NCBI RefSeq assembly: GCF_025639805.1
Contig: NZ_CP106735.1
Span: 1,862,001-1,926,000, forward strand
Source of the DNA: Reichenbachiella carrageenanivorans
Lineage (GTDB): Bacteria > Bacteroidota > Bacteroidia > Cytophagales > Cyclobacteriaceae
Length of the DNA: 64,000 nt
Direction of reading: 5' to 3'
Positions 1 to 8,022 of this stretch are shown piece by piece. How positions within the stretch are numbered: the first letter of the stretch is position 1; every line of letters begins with the position of its first letter. The position numbers and the translations under genes are program-made. The notes beneath the pieces were generated by a model. It saw nothing but the letters and a program-made list of their open reading frames with translations. It made no database searches and had not been told where the DNA came from.

Positions 1-1501
1 CTCTTAATCGCTCTAGTTTGCGTGAAAGTTGCAAGTGAGCCAGGTTAGACTCGTTGAGGTCTTTGACCAAGGAGATGTGATGTTTCTGTAGTTGTAGAGA
101 CTCTTCTTCTCCCTCATTAGAAAATGCCATCAACTCTGCATATTGGGTAAACCACTCTTCAGGTATTACGGCGATTTCGCCATTAGGGAGCTCTATTTCA
201 TGCTTCTTTTTCAGAATATAGTTTCGAATGATGTGGAATGGAATTTCGAAATCACCAAACTTAATGATGGCATGAATGTCGAACCAATCAATATTTTCTT
301 TGATTTCGACGGTCATTTCGGACTTGCCCAAGAAATATTTTTTCTCTCCTTTACCATTTTGTTTGAGCACGATACCTGAGTCTTCTAGTAATTTTTTTGT
401 GCTTTGTATCCAAGAGAAGGCCTTGGCAGTATCCATGGTAGACCTAGCGTGCTTGAGAGGGAGTCCAGTTTCATTGAGGAAGGAAACGAATTTTTTCTCT
501 TTTTCTAGGTTTCTTTTGATCCGATGAAAGGTGTAGTGATCTTCTTCTTTCTCTACATGTACACTTACATCTTTGATCTGATCTGCGCTGTAGTTGTGAT
601 CCCCGTAGTTGAATTTTAGTTCGAAGAGAATTTTAGAATCCTCTACAATAGTGGTGTGTTTTCCATTGCTATTAAAAAGATCCATCGACTGACCATTGGA
701 GGCCAGTTCAGAGAAGTAGAGTAGTGGTTTGAGTTCTGTGGTTTCTGTTTTGATGTCAAAGCCTTTGGCATAGACATCGAAAGAGGCTACCAATGGCGCT
801 ACAAATTTGTGATAATAATTATCTTCAATTTTGCGAGGGATCGCTATGAATTTCTTGTTTAAAAATGGCTTGAGTTTATTGGCATCTACATTTTTTTCGA
901 AACTGTAGAGCTTTTTTTCTATCACAATATAGGCAGGGTCGTTGCAGAGAATATATGCGCCCTTGTATTGAAAATCTACCTTTTCTTCTTGGTGCTTGAT
1001 TGTAGGGAAGTAGTGGGTGTTTTCTTCATTTCTACGGAAGTGAAACAAGACCGTGGCTTTGTCGTTGAGCACTTCTATTTCTTTCCAAGCAGGTTCGCCA
1101 TCATTGCCCATTTCGAAGAGCCGCTTGCCATGCATGAGAGGCATGATCTGAGCCCGCCTGCGCTCTACGTAGTTTTTGATTTCTTGCTGGGCGTGTTCGT
1201 CTCCCGTTTGATCATCGAAGCACTTCAAGAAAAACTCATCGGGTTTCATTTTTTTCTTGTCGTATTTTTTTGCGACTATATCAGGTTGCATGGAGTCCAT
1301 GATCTTGATCAGTTCGTAATCGTTTTTATCTAAGCCATTGTCAAATTCCTTAGCATTCTTCGCTGATATGTTTTGGTGAGAAAAGGTCAGTCGACCTTCG
1401 CTGTCTAATTGAATCACGAATGATTCGAATAAATAGCCCAGATATTGGTGCTCAAATAGGGTGTATATGATTTGAAAAGGCTGACTTGGAGATACTTTCA
1501 T
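1..1501 (-). CDS. SNF2-family DEAD/DEAH helicase, N-terminal part (cut by left edge)
   Basis: The minus strand is open without a stop from an ATG at 1501 to the left edge, about 500 codons. The translation starts MKVSPSQPFQIIYTLFEHQY and matches from memory the conserved N-terminal region that precedes the SNF2 ATPase domain in Bacteroidota SNF2-type helicases. Recognisable pieces include LFEMGNDGEPAWKEIEVL and HFRRNEENTHYFPTI. The ATPase motifs (Walker A, DEAH) lie outside the window, so helicase activity is inferred from the N-terminal region only. Such proteins are cytosolic, double-stranded-DNA-dependent ATPases of uncertain cellular role. The gene is divergent from murF-alr, sharing a spacer of roughly 190 bases. 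Open frames on the opposite strand here are shadows. Confidence 0.78.
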   Translation of the reverse strand, partial: MKVSPSQPFQIIYTLFEHQYLGYLFESFVIQLDSEGRLTFSHQNISAKNAKEFDNGLDKNDYELIKIMDSMQPDIVAKKYDKKKMKPDEFFLKCFDDQTGDEHAQQEIKNYVERRRAQIMPLMHGKRLFEMGNDGEPAWKEIEVLNDKATVLFHFRRNEENTHYFPTIKHQEEKVDFQYKGAYILCNDPAYIVIEKKLYSFEKNVDANKLKPFLNKKFIAIPRKIEDNYYHKFVAPLVASFDVYAKGFDIKTETTELKPLLYFSELASNGQSMDLFNSNGKHTTIVEDSKILFELKFNYGDHNYSADQIKDVSVHVEKEEDHYTFHRIKRNLEKEKKFVSFLNETGLPLKHARSTMDTAKAFSWIQSTKKLLEDSGIVLKQNGKGEKKYFLGKSEMTVEIKENIDWFDIHAIIKFGDFEIPFHIIRNYILKKKHEIELPNGEIAVIPEEWFTQYAELMAFSNEGEEESLQLQKHHISLVKDLNESNLAHLQLSRKLERLR

Positions 1502-1695
1502 GTTGACTAAGGGAAAAGGTCAATCTAATGATAATTCTTAATGGACTAAACTTCGCAAGTTAAGCGAAATGAGGTAAGTATAAAGAGAAAACGATGAAAA
1601 AATCGATTCGATTTTTATCAAAATTTGTATGTAATTTAGATCGCCTGACCTGCTGATAGATGACAGGCGAATTTATCTTTTTAATTGGAAATTTT

Positions 1696-4104
1696 ATGAA
1701 GTTTAGTGAATTGAATAAGGGTTGTGTAGGGGAAATGTTGCAATTGCCATTGGATATAAATATTCAGGGATTGGCGTTCGATTCTCGACAAATCGCCATT
1801 AGGTCTGGTGTCGTATTTTTTGCCATTGCAGGTCAGAATCATGATGGCCACCAATTCATTAATGATGCTTACGAAAAAGGGGTGAGGCTTTTTGTTGTAG
1901 AGCAAAAAGTGAAAATGAAATCTGACGCTTCGTATTTCCTTGTGACAGATGCTATAGTGGCTATGCAGGCGTTAGTCAAAATGCACAGAATCGCATACAA
2001 TTACCCTGTGATTGGGATCACAGGGAGCAATGGTAAGACTATTGTAAAAGAGTGGTTGGCTCAAATGCTGGACGATCAGTTTGATATTGTGAAAAGTCCC
2101 AAAAGTTATAACTCGCAGTTGGGCGTGCCGCTGTCTGTTTGGGCTATGGGAGAGCACCACAATCTAGGTATTTTCGAGGCGGGTATTTCTCAAACGGGTG
2201 AAATGGCACGTTTGGAGCAAGTCATTCAGCCGACCCTTGGGATATTTACTAATCTTGGAGAAGCGCATAACGCAGGTTTTGAGAATTTGACAGAAAAGGC
2301 AGCTGAAAAGGCCAAGCTTTTTGCACATGTGCAGCAGGTAGTCTATTGTGCGGATCATACGTTGGTGGATCAAGTTTTGAAAGCCGCAGTATCTGAGCAG
2401 ACGGTACTTGTCCCGTGGCAGATCAAAGAACAAAAAGGTAAAAAGTATGTCATGGATGTGCTTCAAAAAACCTTTACTTTTTATTTAAAGTATGACGATC
2501 CTGCTTCGGTAGAGAATGTCATGCATTGTGCGGCTACATTGGCATTATTGGGCTATGACCAAGGGTTTATTCAGCTCAGACTCAATCGACTGTCGTCGAT
2601 CAAAATGCGCTTGGAAATGAAGCAAGCCATTAATAGATCCTATGTGATCGATGATACTTACAACAATGACTTGTATGGATTAGAAGTAGCACTCGATTTT
2701 TTAGGTCGTCAAAATCAGCGCGCAAAAAAGACAGTTATCCTTTCTGACTTGTATCAGACAGGTCTTTCTAATGAGCAATTGTATCAACGTGTGAATGATC
2801 TGTTACAAAAAAACAACATTCAAAAATTCATAGGTATAGGAGAGGAGATCAATCAGAGTAGTGCTCAATTTCATGTTTCAGCACAGTTTTATTCCTCTAC
2901 AGAGGAATTTTTAGCAGCAGGCTATTCGCCAAATGATGAGATCGTATTAGTGAAAGGAGCTAGGGATTTTGAGTTTGAACTCATCGTAAATAACCTAGAG
3001 CAAAAGGCGCATGGCACCATTTTGGAAGTAAACTTGGAGCACCTGATTCATAACCTCAATTACTATCGCAGCAAGCTGCAGCCACAGACCAAGATCATGG
3101 TAATGGTGAAAGCATTGGCGTATGGAGGGGGTAATTTTGAAATTGCCAATTTACTGCAGTTTCACAAGGTAGATTATCTCGGTGTGGCTTATGCCGACGA
3201 GGCAGTGGAGTTGAGGAAAAACGGCATTCATATTCCAATTATGATAATGAATGTATCACCCACTTCTTTTCGGTTATTGAAAGAATACAATCTCGAACCA
3301 GAAATTTACAGTCTGGATCAGTTGATTGATTTTCTGGATTATTATGAAAATATGCAAGACCTGCCAGCTATACATATCAAATTAGAAACAGGGATGAATA
3401 GATTGGGATTTACTGAATCTAATCTGCAGCGGTTGATTGAGCAGCTCAAACTCAATAAGCACCTAAAAGTAAAAAGCATTTTCAGTCATCTAGCTGGTAG
3501 CGACGACCCTCGGCATGCGGATTTTACCAAGCAGCAAGCAGCACGTTTTGAAAGGATGAGTAGTGTCATTATGGAAAGCTTGTGGTATAAGCCTATGAAG
3601 CATATCGTAAACACTGGAGGAATTGCCAGTTACCCAGAGCTGCATTTCGACATGGTGCGATTGGGGATTGGTTTGCATGGATTTGATCCTACTCAGACCG
3701 AGCAGGGGCAGTTGAAGATTGTGAGTTCGCTCAAGTGCAACGTATCTCAGGTCAAAAAGATACCAGCGGGAGAGTCTATAGGTTATGGTAGAAGTGGGTT
3801 TGCCAAAAAGGACACAACGATTGCCATTATTCCGATTGGCTATGCCGACGGTTATTTGCGTGCGTTTGGCAATGGCATTGGTCAGATGCTAATCAATGGC
3901 CAGCTGGTGCCTACGATCGGTAATGTCTGCATGGATATGACCATGGTAGATGTGACGGGCGTATCTGTAAAATCTGGTGATGAAGTAGTTGTATTTGGCG
4001 AAAAACCGACTATTAGCGCTTTGGCGGAGTGGATTAAAACTATTCCGTATGAAATTTTAACCAATGTGAGTCAGAGAGTGAAAAGGGTATTTTTAAGTGA
4101 ATGA
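1696..4104 (+). CDS. murF: Bifunctional MurF / alanine racemase (Alr) fusion
   Basis: This is a peptidoglycan-precursor enzyme fused to alanine racemase, an arrangement known in Bacteroidota. The N-terminal half (about 450 residues) is a Mur ligase with the ATP-binding motif GITGSNGKT. It would add D-Ala-D-Ala to UDP-MurNAc-tripeptide. The C-terminal half is a fold-type III PLP racemase, with the PLP lysine in MVKALAYGGG, a GYADGY motif and the IGNVCMDMTMVD block. It would convert L-Ala to D-Ala, so one protein makes and uses D-Ala. An in-frame ATG also exists at 1660. I prefer 1696 because the protein then starts at the usual MurF N-terminus (MKFSEL). About 800 residues is normal for the fusion. 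The position after VKA usually held by Asn or Asp is Leu here. The protein is cytosolic and likely essential. Confidence 0.95.
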   Translation: MKFSELNKGCVGEMLQLPLDINIQGLAFDSRQIAIRSGVVFFAIAGQNHDGHQFINDAYEKGVRLFVVEQKVKMKSDASYFLVTDAIVAMQALVKMHRIAYNYPVIGITGSNGKTIVKEWLAQMLDDQFDIVKSPKSYNSQLGVPLSVWAMGEHHNLGIFEAGISQTGEMARLEQVIQPTLGIFTNLGEAHNAGFENLTEKAAEKAKLFAHVQQVVYCADHTLVDQVLKAAVSEQTVLVPWQIKEQKGKKYVMDVLQKTFTFYLKYDDPASVENVMHCAATLALLGYDQGFIQLRLNRLSSIKMRLEMKQAINRSYVIDDTYNNDLYGLEVALDFLGRQNQRAKKTVILSDLYQTGLSNEQLYQRVNDLLQKNNIQKFIGIGEEINQSSAQFHVSAQFYSSTEEFLAAGYSPNDEIVLVKGARDFEFELIVNNLEQKAHGTILEVNLEHLIHNLNYYRSKLQPQTKIMVMVKALAYGGGNFEIANLLQFHKVDYLGVAYADEAVELRKNGIHIPIMIMNVSPTSFRLLKEYNLEPEIYSLDQLIDFLDYYENMQDLPAIHIKLETGMNRLGFTESNLQRLIEQLKLNKHLKVKSIFSHLAGSDDPRHADFTKQQAARFERMSSVIMESLWYKPMKHIVNTGGIASYPELHFDMVRLGIGLHGFDPTQTEQGQLKIVSSLKCNVSQVKKIPAGESIGYGRSGFAKKDTTIAIIPIGYADGYLRAFGNGIGQMLINGQLVPTIGNVCMDMTMVDVTGVSVKSGDEVVVFGEKPTISALAEWIKTIPYEILTNVSQRVKRVFLSE

Positions 4105-4198
4105 CGCACTTTTGGATACGTAAAATTCCGTATTGAGTGCCTTTGGGTAGTCCCATAACTTGCAGAGTATAGAGGTATACTAACCTAAGTACACTGCA

Positions 4199-4726
4199 AT
4201 GAAAAACATAAAGGCATATTTATCGAAAAAACACATGCTGTCTAGTGCATGTGGAGTTGTTTGCCTACTGACACTGTCTAGTTTTGTGGCAGAGCCAGTC
4301 ACTAGCGAGCTGACACTTAACATGAGGGATGAGCCTTTATTGGTCTTCACTCATTGGCAATTTACGGATTTCAAAATACCAGATCAGAAGTTGGAAAACC
4401 TATCTTTTACGGCACATGTAGAGCCTGTTTATAAAATCAACAAGCGAGTATTTCAATCATTGGATCATAGCGGTGTAGATATGATCGTGATCAATGTCTA
4501 CGAAGCGGCTAAAAAGGGGGAGAATCAATATATGGCCAAGGCTGATATTGTGTTTAATGATATGGTGATCAATGGGTATTTCTTGTATGGATGTGCAAGG
4601 GGTAATCATTCAATGATAGAAGGCCGGTTTGAAACCGAAGATAACTTGATCATGCCCAATGTAATTGCGCAAGATCTGAACTATGTGCTAAAAACTAAGC
4701 TGACTAAGCGCATTGTGCTGGATTAA
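4199..4726 (+). CDS. Secreted hypothetical protein (175 aa)
   Basis: I do not recognise this family. The first 30 or so residues form a signal-like sequence (a basic stretch with KK, then a hydrophobic run ACGVVCLLTLSSFVA), so the protein is probably exported. The remainder is beta-rich and has no catalytic motif I can name. Its general layout (a strand-rich body with a short Cys-Ala-Arg-Gly segment near residue 137) could fit a small lipid-binding or YceI-like barrel, but that is a guess. It follows murF-alr by 94 bases on the same strand. The spacer holds a short inverted repeat (AGTATA/TATACT). Co-transcription with murF-alr is possible but not shown. Confidence 0.6.
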   Translation: MKNIKAYLSKKHMLSSACGVVCLLTLSSFVAEPVTSELTLNMRDEPLLVFTHWQFTDFKIPDQKLENLSFTAHVEPVYKINKRVFQSLDHSGVDMIVINVYEAAKKGENQYMAKADIVFNDMVINGYFLYGCARGNHSMIEGRFETEDNLIMPNVIAQDLNYVLKTKLTKRIVLD

Positions 4727-4863
4727 ACAATTTTATAGGTTGATGTGCTAAGCATTACGCAAATAGCGCAATATCATTTTAGGTGTATCTACGAATTGCC
4801 CTCAAAGGGGCTATATCGTATCTTGCATAGGATAAAATTTGTGTTATACCTTAATGTATTACG

Positions 4864-4959
4864 ATGTCAGCTATGGAGAAAGTTAGGGCTCAAATACTAA
4901 AGACTTATGTCATTGTATGGGCATTTTTGCTGGTGGCATTTTTGCTGGTGATGGTTTAA
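4864..4959 (+). CDS. Possible 31-aa single-span membrane peptide
   Basis: ATG at 4864 opens 31 codons ending TAA at 4957-4959. After a short charged head (MSAMEKVRAQILK) the peptide is almost wholly hydrophobic (WAFLLVAFLLVMV), typical of a single-pass micro-membrane protein. It lies in an otherwise gene-free spacer and ends three bases before a convergent 46-aa frame on the minus strand. I know no family. Evidence is length, composition and position only. Confidence 0.3.
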   Translation: MSAMEKVRAQILKTYVIVWAFLLVAFLLVMV

Positions 4960-4962
4960 TAT

Positions 4963-5103
4963 CTAGCCACCACACCCTAGAAATTTTTTAAAATCAACGT
5001 CCGGAATTCCTTCGGACGTTTTTGTTTTATCCTCGTTGGGCTTTTTTGCAAGAGCCTTTTCTTTTTTAGTTTTCAGCTTCTTTTTTTTATCTGTTCTATC
5101 CAT
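4963..5103 (-). CDS. Possible 46-aa lysine-rich protein ending in LGCGG
   Basis: Read on the minus strand from ATG at 5103 to TAG at 4965-4963. The first two thirds is extremely lysine-rich. The end is DFKKFLGCGG, which resembles the C-terminus of small uncharacterised Bacteroidota proteins I recall, though I cannot verify that here. The high AT content of the lysine codons could mimic coding sequence by chance. The hairpin at 4996-5020 lies inside this frame, so either the hairpin or the frame may be coincidental. Function unknown. Confidence 0.4.
   Translation of the reverse strand: MDRTDKKKKLKTKKEKALAKKPNEDKTKTSEGIPDVDFKKFLGCGG
4996..5026 (+). terminator. Hairpin with T-rich 3' side
   Basis: An 8-bp perfect stem (AACGTCCG at 4996-5003, CGGACGTT at 5013-5020) with a 9-base loop is followed by T-rich sequence. 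It could end plus-strand transcription from the 4.2-4.96 kb genes. It overlaps the lysine-rich minus-strand frame, so the two readings compete. Confidence 0.4.
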
Positions 5104-5133
5104 CTTAGTTTAAGATACCCAAAATGAAATTTA

Positions 5134-5628
5134 ATGAATTTGATAAACAAAAAGTATTTTCAAGATTATATGCCAGAGAATGTATGCTTTGGTTGTGGGG
5201 TTAATAACGACCAAGGGCTTCATGTAAAGAGCTATTGGGAAGGAGAGGTGGCGGTATGTCACTGGCAATCTAAAGAGCAGTATCATGGTTGGTCAAACCT
5301 GATGAACGGGGGGATCATAGCTACATTGATTGACTGCCATTGTATGGGTACAGCCATGGCGCAGGCCTACAAGGCTGAAGGGCGTGAGCTGAATACTCCC
5401 CCAGAGTACAGGTATGCTACCGGGACGCTCAATGTGAAGTACCTAAGCCCCACCTCTAATAATCACCCTGTTGAGCTTCGAGCTCGTGTAGTAGAGGTAA
5501 AGGGGCGAAAAACGGTAATGCATTGTGATTTTTATTGTTTAGGAGAAAAAACAGCAGAAGCGGAAGTCATAGGGCTTCGTGTTTATGATAGTAGCCAAAG
5601 TGATGATAATAATGTGTTTAAATCTTAA
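5134..5628 (+). CDS. PaaI-type hotdog-fold thioesterase
   Basis: The 164-residue protein has the layout of the PaaI/4HBT hotdog thioesterases, which hydrolyse acyl-CoA thioesters in the cytosol. Visible hallmarks are an N-terminal CFGCG motif, the central helix region MNGGIIATLIDCHCMGTAMA that carries the catalytic acid and Gly-Gly turn, and the core strands around LNVKYLSPT and VELRARVVEVKGRK. No signal peptide is present. Length is normal for the family. The ATG at 5134 is chosen because the other nearby ATG, about 10 bases upstream, is in another frame. The actual acyl substrate cannot be told from sequence. It stands alone between the micro-ORF region and the tRNA genes. Confidence 0.85.
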   Translation: MNLINKKYFQDYMPENVCFGCGVNNDQGLHVKSYWEGEVAVCHWQSKEQYHGWSNLMNGGIIATLIDCHCMGTAMAQAYKAEGRELNTPPEYRYATGTLNVKYLSPTSNNHPVELRARVVEVKGRKTVMHCDFYCLGEKTAEAEVIGLRVYDSSQSDDNNVFKS

Positions 5629-5727
5629 GGAGAATCTCGGGTGTATGGTATGCGTCTGTTAATCAGTGTGTTTGGGTTGGATGGGGTAGATGAGTGAAAA
5701 TATTTTATAATTTTTTTAGCGAAAGAG

Positions 5728-5757
5728 TTGATAAATTAAAGTGGCTATCTATCTTTG
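5728..5757 (+). promoter_or_regulatory. Bacteroidota-type promoter for tRNA genes
   Basis: TTG at 5728-5730, a 19-base spacer and TATCTTTG at 5750-5757 match the Bacteroidota housekeeping consensus (TTTG near -33, TAnnTTTG near -7). Initiation would fall about 25 bases before tRNA-Gly. This is the best promoter match I found in the window. Confidence 0.7.
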
Positions 5758-5787
5758 CAGTCCATTAACCAACAGGGTTAGTAAAAA

Positions 5788-5863
5788 GCGAAAGTAGCTC
5801 AGCTGGTAGAGCGCCACCTTGCCAAGGTGGAGGTCGCGAGTTCGAACCTCGTCTTTCGCTCCA
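5788..5863 (+). tRNA. tRNA-Gly (GCC anticodon), CCA encoded
   Basis: A cloverleaf can be folded by eye. The acceptor stem is GCGAAAG/CTTTCGC, the D arm is GCTC...GAGC, and the anticodon stem CCACC/GGTGG holds loop TTGCCAA (anticodon GCC). The T arm contains TTCGAAC. The discriminator T is followed by an encoded CCA at 5861-5863. It lies just downstream of a good promoter and about 165 bases before tRNA-Leu, probably in one transcript. Confidence 0.96.
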
Positions 5864-6027
5864 ATTGAGTGTGAGAGTGTATGTGAGTGAGAAGGTGCAG
5901 AAGCATCGCGCATACACTTTTTTTGTATCCAATTCACGCTTATCTCTTAGAAAATGTCTAGGAAAGACCTTGCTTACTTTGGTTTCTGATGTAAGCAGTT
6001 CATCTTTGAAATATTCAAGACGAACAT

Positions 6028-6111
6028 GCCGGAATGGTGGAATCGGTAGACACGCAAGACTTAAAATCTTGTGACTTTCGAGTCGTGTGGGTTCAAGTCC
6101 CACTTCTGGCA
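6028..6111 (+). tRNA. tRNA-Leu (TAA anticodon), CCA not encoded
   Basis: The acceptor stem is GCCGGAA/TTCTGGC with one G-U pair. The anticodon stem CAAGA/TCTTG holds loop CTTAAAA (anticodon TAA). A long class II variable arm (TGACTTTCGAGTCG region) and a T arm with GTTCAAGTC follow. After discriminator A the sequence is CAT, so CCA must be added by the nucleotidyltransferase. It marks the left border of the accessory islet at 6.1-8.8 kb. Confidence 0.95.
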
Positions 6112-6114
6112 CAT

Positions 6115-6157
6115 AAACCCTTGGTAATCTTCTGATTGTCAGGGGTTTTGTGTTTTT
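6115..6157 (+). terminator. Rho-independent terminator after tRNA-Leu
   Basis: A 15-bp stem (6115-6129 with 6134-6148, including G-U pairs) has a TTCT tetraloop and is followed by TGTGTTTTT. It directly follows the tRNA and should end the tRNA-Gly/tRNA-Leu transcript. Confidence 0.75.
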
Positions 6158-6350
6158 ATGGTGTCGGTTTTGGCGGCAAAACTTTTTTCAAATATTTTTT
6201 GTTGATGAATTGAGCCACTTATTAAATGATTGTTTCTATCGTGCTACGCTAATATAGCTGGTATATTTTTTTTGTAATAGCAGTACAAAATGTGTTAATA
6301 TTGCTTAATTCAATACCTGATAATCATACTTACACCTCAAACACTAGATC

Positions 6351-6500
6351 ATGGACAGCAAGAAATTTCAAGAGACAGTTAAATCAATTGATCGGGGGAT
6401 CAAGCAGGTAAACCAATCTAAGGCCAGTGCACTAATTTTTTTACAGAAGACTGGGATTGCCACGAAGTCTGGAAAACTGACCAAGGCGTACAAATCCTAA
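6351..6500 (+). CDS. Small 49-aa protein, candidate antitoxin of a two-gene module
   Basis: ATG at 6351 opens 49 codons ending three bases before the next gene's ATG. The spacing strongly suggests translational coupling. The peptide is basic and helix-prone, with a C-terminal half (ALIFLQKTGIATKSGKLTK) that looks like a short structured motif rather than random sequence. I do not recognise a named family. The pairing of a very small upstream protein with an ADP-ribosyltransferase-like protein is the layout of a type II toxin-antitoxin module, so I infer an antitoxin. It could equally be a small accessory subunit. Confidence 0.55.
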   Translation: MDSKKFQETVKSIDRGIKQVNQSKASALIFLQKTGIATKSGKLTKAYKS

Positions 6501-6503
6501 AAC

Positions 6504-7103
6504 ATGTATGGCTCATTGCCATCCTTTGTCCTTGGTTTCCATGGATGTGACAAAGATGTAGCTCTCAAAATCCTTAATGGTAAACAAACTCTAAATCCAA
6601 GTACTAATAGTTGGGACTGGTTAGGGGAAGGCATGTACTTTTGGGAACATGATGCCTTTATGGCTTTGTCATATGCACAAGATGTTGCTACTGATGCTCA
6701 ATTTGCTAAAGGCAAGATTAAAACCCCATTCGTTATAGGAGCAATTATAGATTTGAAGAGTTGCTGGAATTTACCAACGTCAGGGGGAGTGAAGCTTCTC
6801 AAAAAGGGGTATAAAGGGCTGAAAAAAACTACTCAGTTAGCAGGACTGGAAATGCCGAAAAATAAGAACTATGCTGCAAGGTTTTTAGATAGGGCAGTAA
6901 TAGAATATATTCATGGAATTAATGAAGAAAATAATTTCAATAAATTTGATACCGTAAGAGGTGCTTTTGAAGAAGGCGATCCTGTGTATGACGGGACAAC
7001 AATTACTCAAAAAAATCACATTCAAATCTGCGTTCGCAATCCTAAATGCATTCGAGGGTATTTTCTACCTCAACCAATTGAAAAGTATAATCCTCATTTG
7101 TGA
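6504..7103 (+). CDS. ADP-ribosyltransferase-fold (PARP-like/DUF3990-like) protein, candidate toxin
   Basis: The 199-residue soluble protein has the features of the H-Y-E class of ADP-ribosyltransferases. These are an early beta strand with GFHG (His13), a WLGEGMYFWE block (Tyr45) followed by an Ala/Tyr-rich helix, and a late VRGAFEEGDPVY segment (Glu156/157) at the position of the catalytic-Glu loop. HIQICVR (about 172-178) is the closing strand. No signal peptide or membrane segment is seen. Such enzymes transfer ADP-ribose from NAD to protein or nucleic acid and often act as toxins. The module lies beside tRNA-Leu, a common insertion site. The fold is inferred from motif order only, and the target is unknown. 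Confidence 0.6.
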   Translation: MYGSLPSFVLGFHGCDKDVALKILNGKQTLNPSTNSWDWLGEGMYFWEHDAFMALSYAQDVATDAQFAKGKIKTPFVIGAIIDLKSCWNLPTSGGVKLLKKGYKGLKKTTQLAGLEMPKNKNYAARFLDRAVIEYIHGINEENNFNKFDTVRGAFEEGDPVYDGTTITQKNHIQICVRNPKCIRGYFLPQPIEKYNPHL

Positions 7104-7244
7104 AATTGTATATCCTACAGAAGGCAACTAGTGTAATTGAAAATAACCTGTATATGGATTTTTCAAACGTGACAATTGGAATTCTTTATCAAATTAGAGT
7201 CTGAGGTGCAAAAAATGAAAAATTCTGTAGAACAGAAGTGTTAA

Positions 7245-7320
7245 AATGTCCAGTTTATTAAATAAAAAACTGGACATTGTTGGCTGTGTGTTAAACTTTT
7301 TAGCTAGTGGGCGCCACTAG
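7245..7320. repeat. Two inverted repeats in the spacer after the ART-like gene
   Basis: One 12-bp perfect inverted repeat (AATGTCCAGTTT at 7245-7256, its complement at 7267-7278) lacks a T run. A second, CTAGTGG-GCG-CCACTAG at 7304-7320, lies just past the end of the HNH frame. Either may end transcription weakly. Otherwise I see nothing between 7104 and 7339. Confidence 0.5.
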
Positions 7321-7339
7321 TTAATTTTCAGTGTGAAAT

Positions 7340-7830
7340 TTATACTGGTTGTGATTTGTACTCAATAATACATCCATTCCCAGCACAATAAAAACAAATG
7401 CCCATCCAATTGTAATTGTATTTCTGAAGGTACCCTTGATCAGAGCATCTTGTGCACTCTTTGATACTATTGATATGCTCTGAATATTTTTGCTCAATTG
7501 AATCGGATAAACCATGTTCTTTCATATGGCAGGAAACACAAAGTGTAATCAACTCGACATCTGAGTAATCCCAAGGTTGTGTATTGTATCTGTATCGCTT
7601 GTGATGAACATTAAGTAAAATAGGTTTGTCATGAGTTTTGATTATTGGTTTTGGGTATTTAACCCATCTTGTCTAATAATATTTTCTGCACTAGAAGATT
7701 GGTAAGTTGTTTTCCATCTTCATTGATCGTTACAGTGCCAACTTTCCCACACTTCTGACACTTGTTTTTATCTCGTCGAACAATCGCGTCTCTTTTCTTC
7801 TTCCAGTGGTAGGTATTTCAATGTACTCAA
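7340..7830 (-). pseudogene. HNH endonuclease-like gene with zinc ribbon, frameshifted
   Basis: Two minus-strand frames together make one HNH-type protein. The upstream part (from about 7830, possible TTG start) contains RDAIVRRDKNKCQKCGKV, the usual HNH lead-in. The downstream part contains LLNVHHKRYRYNTQPWDY, ELITLCVSCHMKEHG and a four-cysteine zinc ribbon (CTRC...CFYC) at the C-terminus. The first frame stops (LLDKMG then TAA) near 7666 and the second is closed upstream by TAG near 7674, so one base has been gained or lost around 7670-7685. HNH proteins cut DNA, often in restriction or mobile contexts. No clear ATG is visible. The gene is either broken, programmed to shift, or affected by a sequencing error. 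Confidence 0.6.
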
Positions 7831-7837
7831 AAAATAC

Positions 7838-7876
7838 TGTTCTCGAGAACAATTATACTGTTCTCGAGAACAGTAT
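7838..7876. promoter_or_regulatory. Tandem palindromic operator (two TGTTCTCGAGAACA sites)
   Basis: The perfect 14-bp palindrome TGTTCTCGAGAACA occurs twice, at 7838-7851 and 7859-7872. The second copy extends to a perfect 22-bp palindrome (7855-7876). Centre-to-centre spacing is 21 bp, two helical turns, so dimers of a repressor could bind the same face. It sits between the start of the HNH-like frame (minus) and the gene at 8023 (plus), so it could control both. No matching regulator gene is seen in the islet. Confidence 0.55.
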
Positions 7877-8022
7877 TTTTTTTATCTTGTGTTCGTTTAG
7901 TTTTTGATTTGTCTGTATGCTGCTTATGTGTGTTTTCTGCAGCGCTTGGATTAATGAGAATTGCCAGCTTTTGAGTTGGTGGGTACACTAAAATTTTTTT
8001 AACGAGCAGATGTAGCATTCAT

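Noticed and set aside
143..1333. Several plus-strand open frames of 80-120 codons
   Set aside because: They run antisense to the SNF2-type helicase gene, which has clear family sequence on the minus strand. They are shadows.
1598..1616. 8-bp inverted repeat AAAAATCG/CGATTTTT before murF-alr
   Set aside because: It is short, AT-rich and lies in a divergent promoter region, so a terminator role is unlikely.
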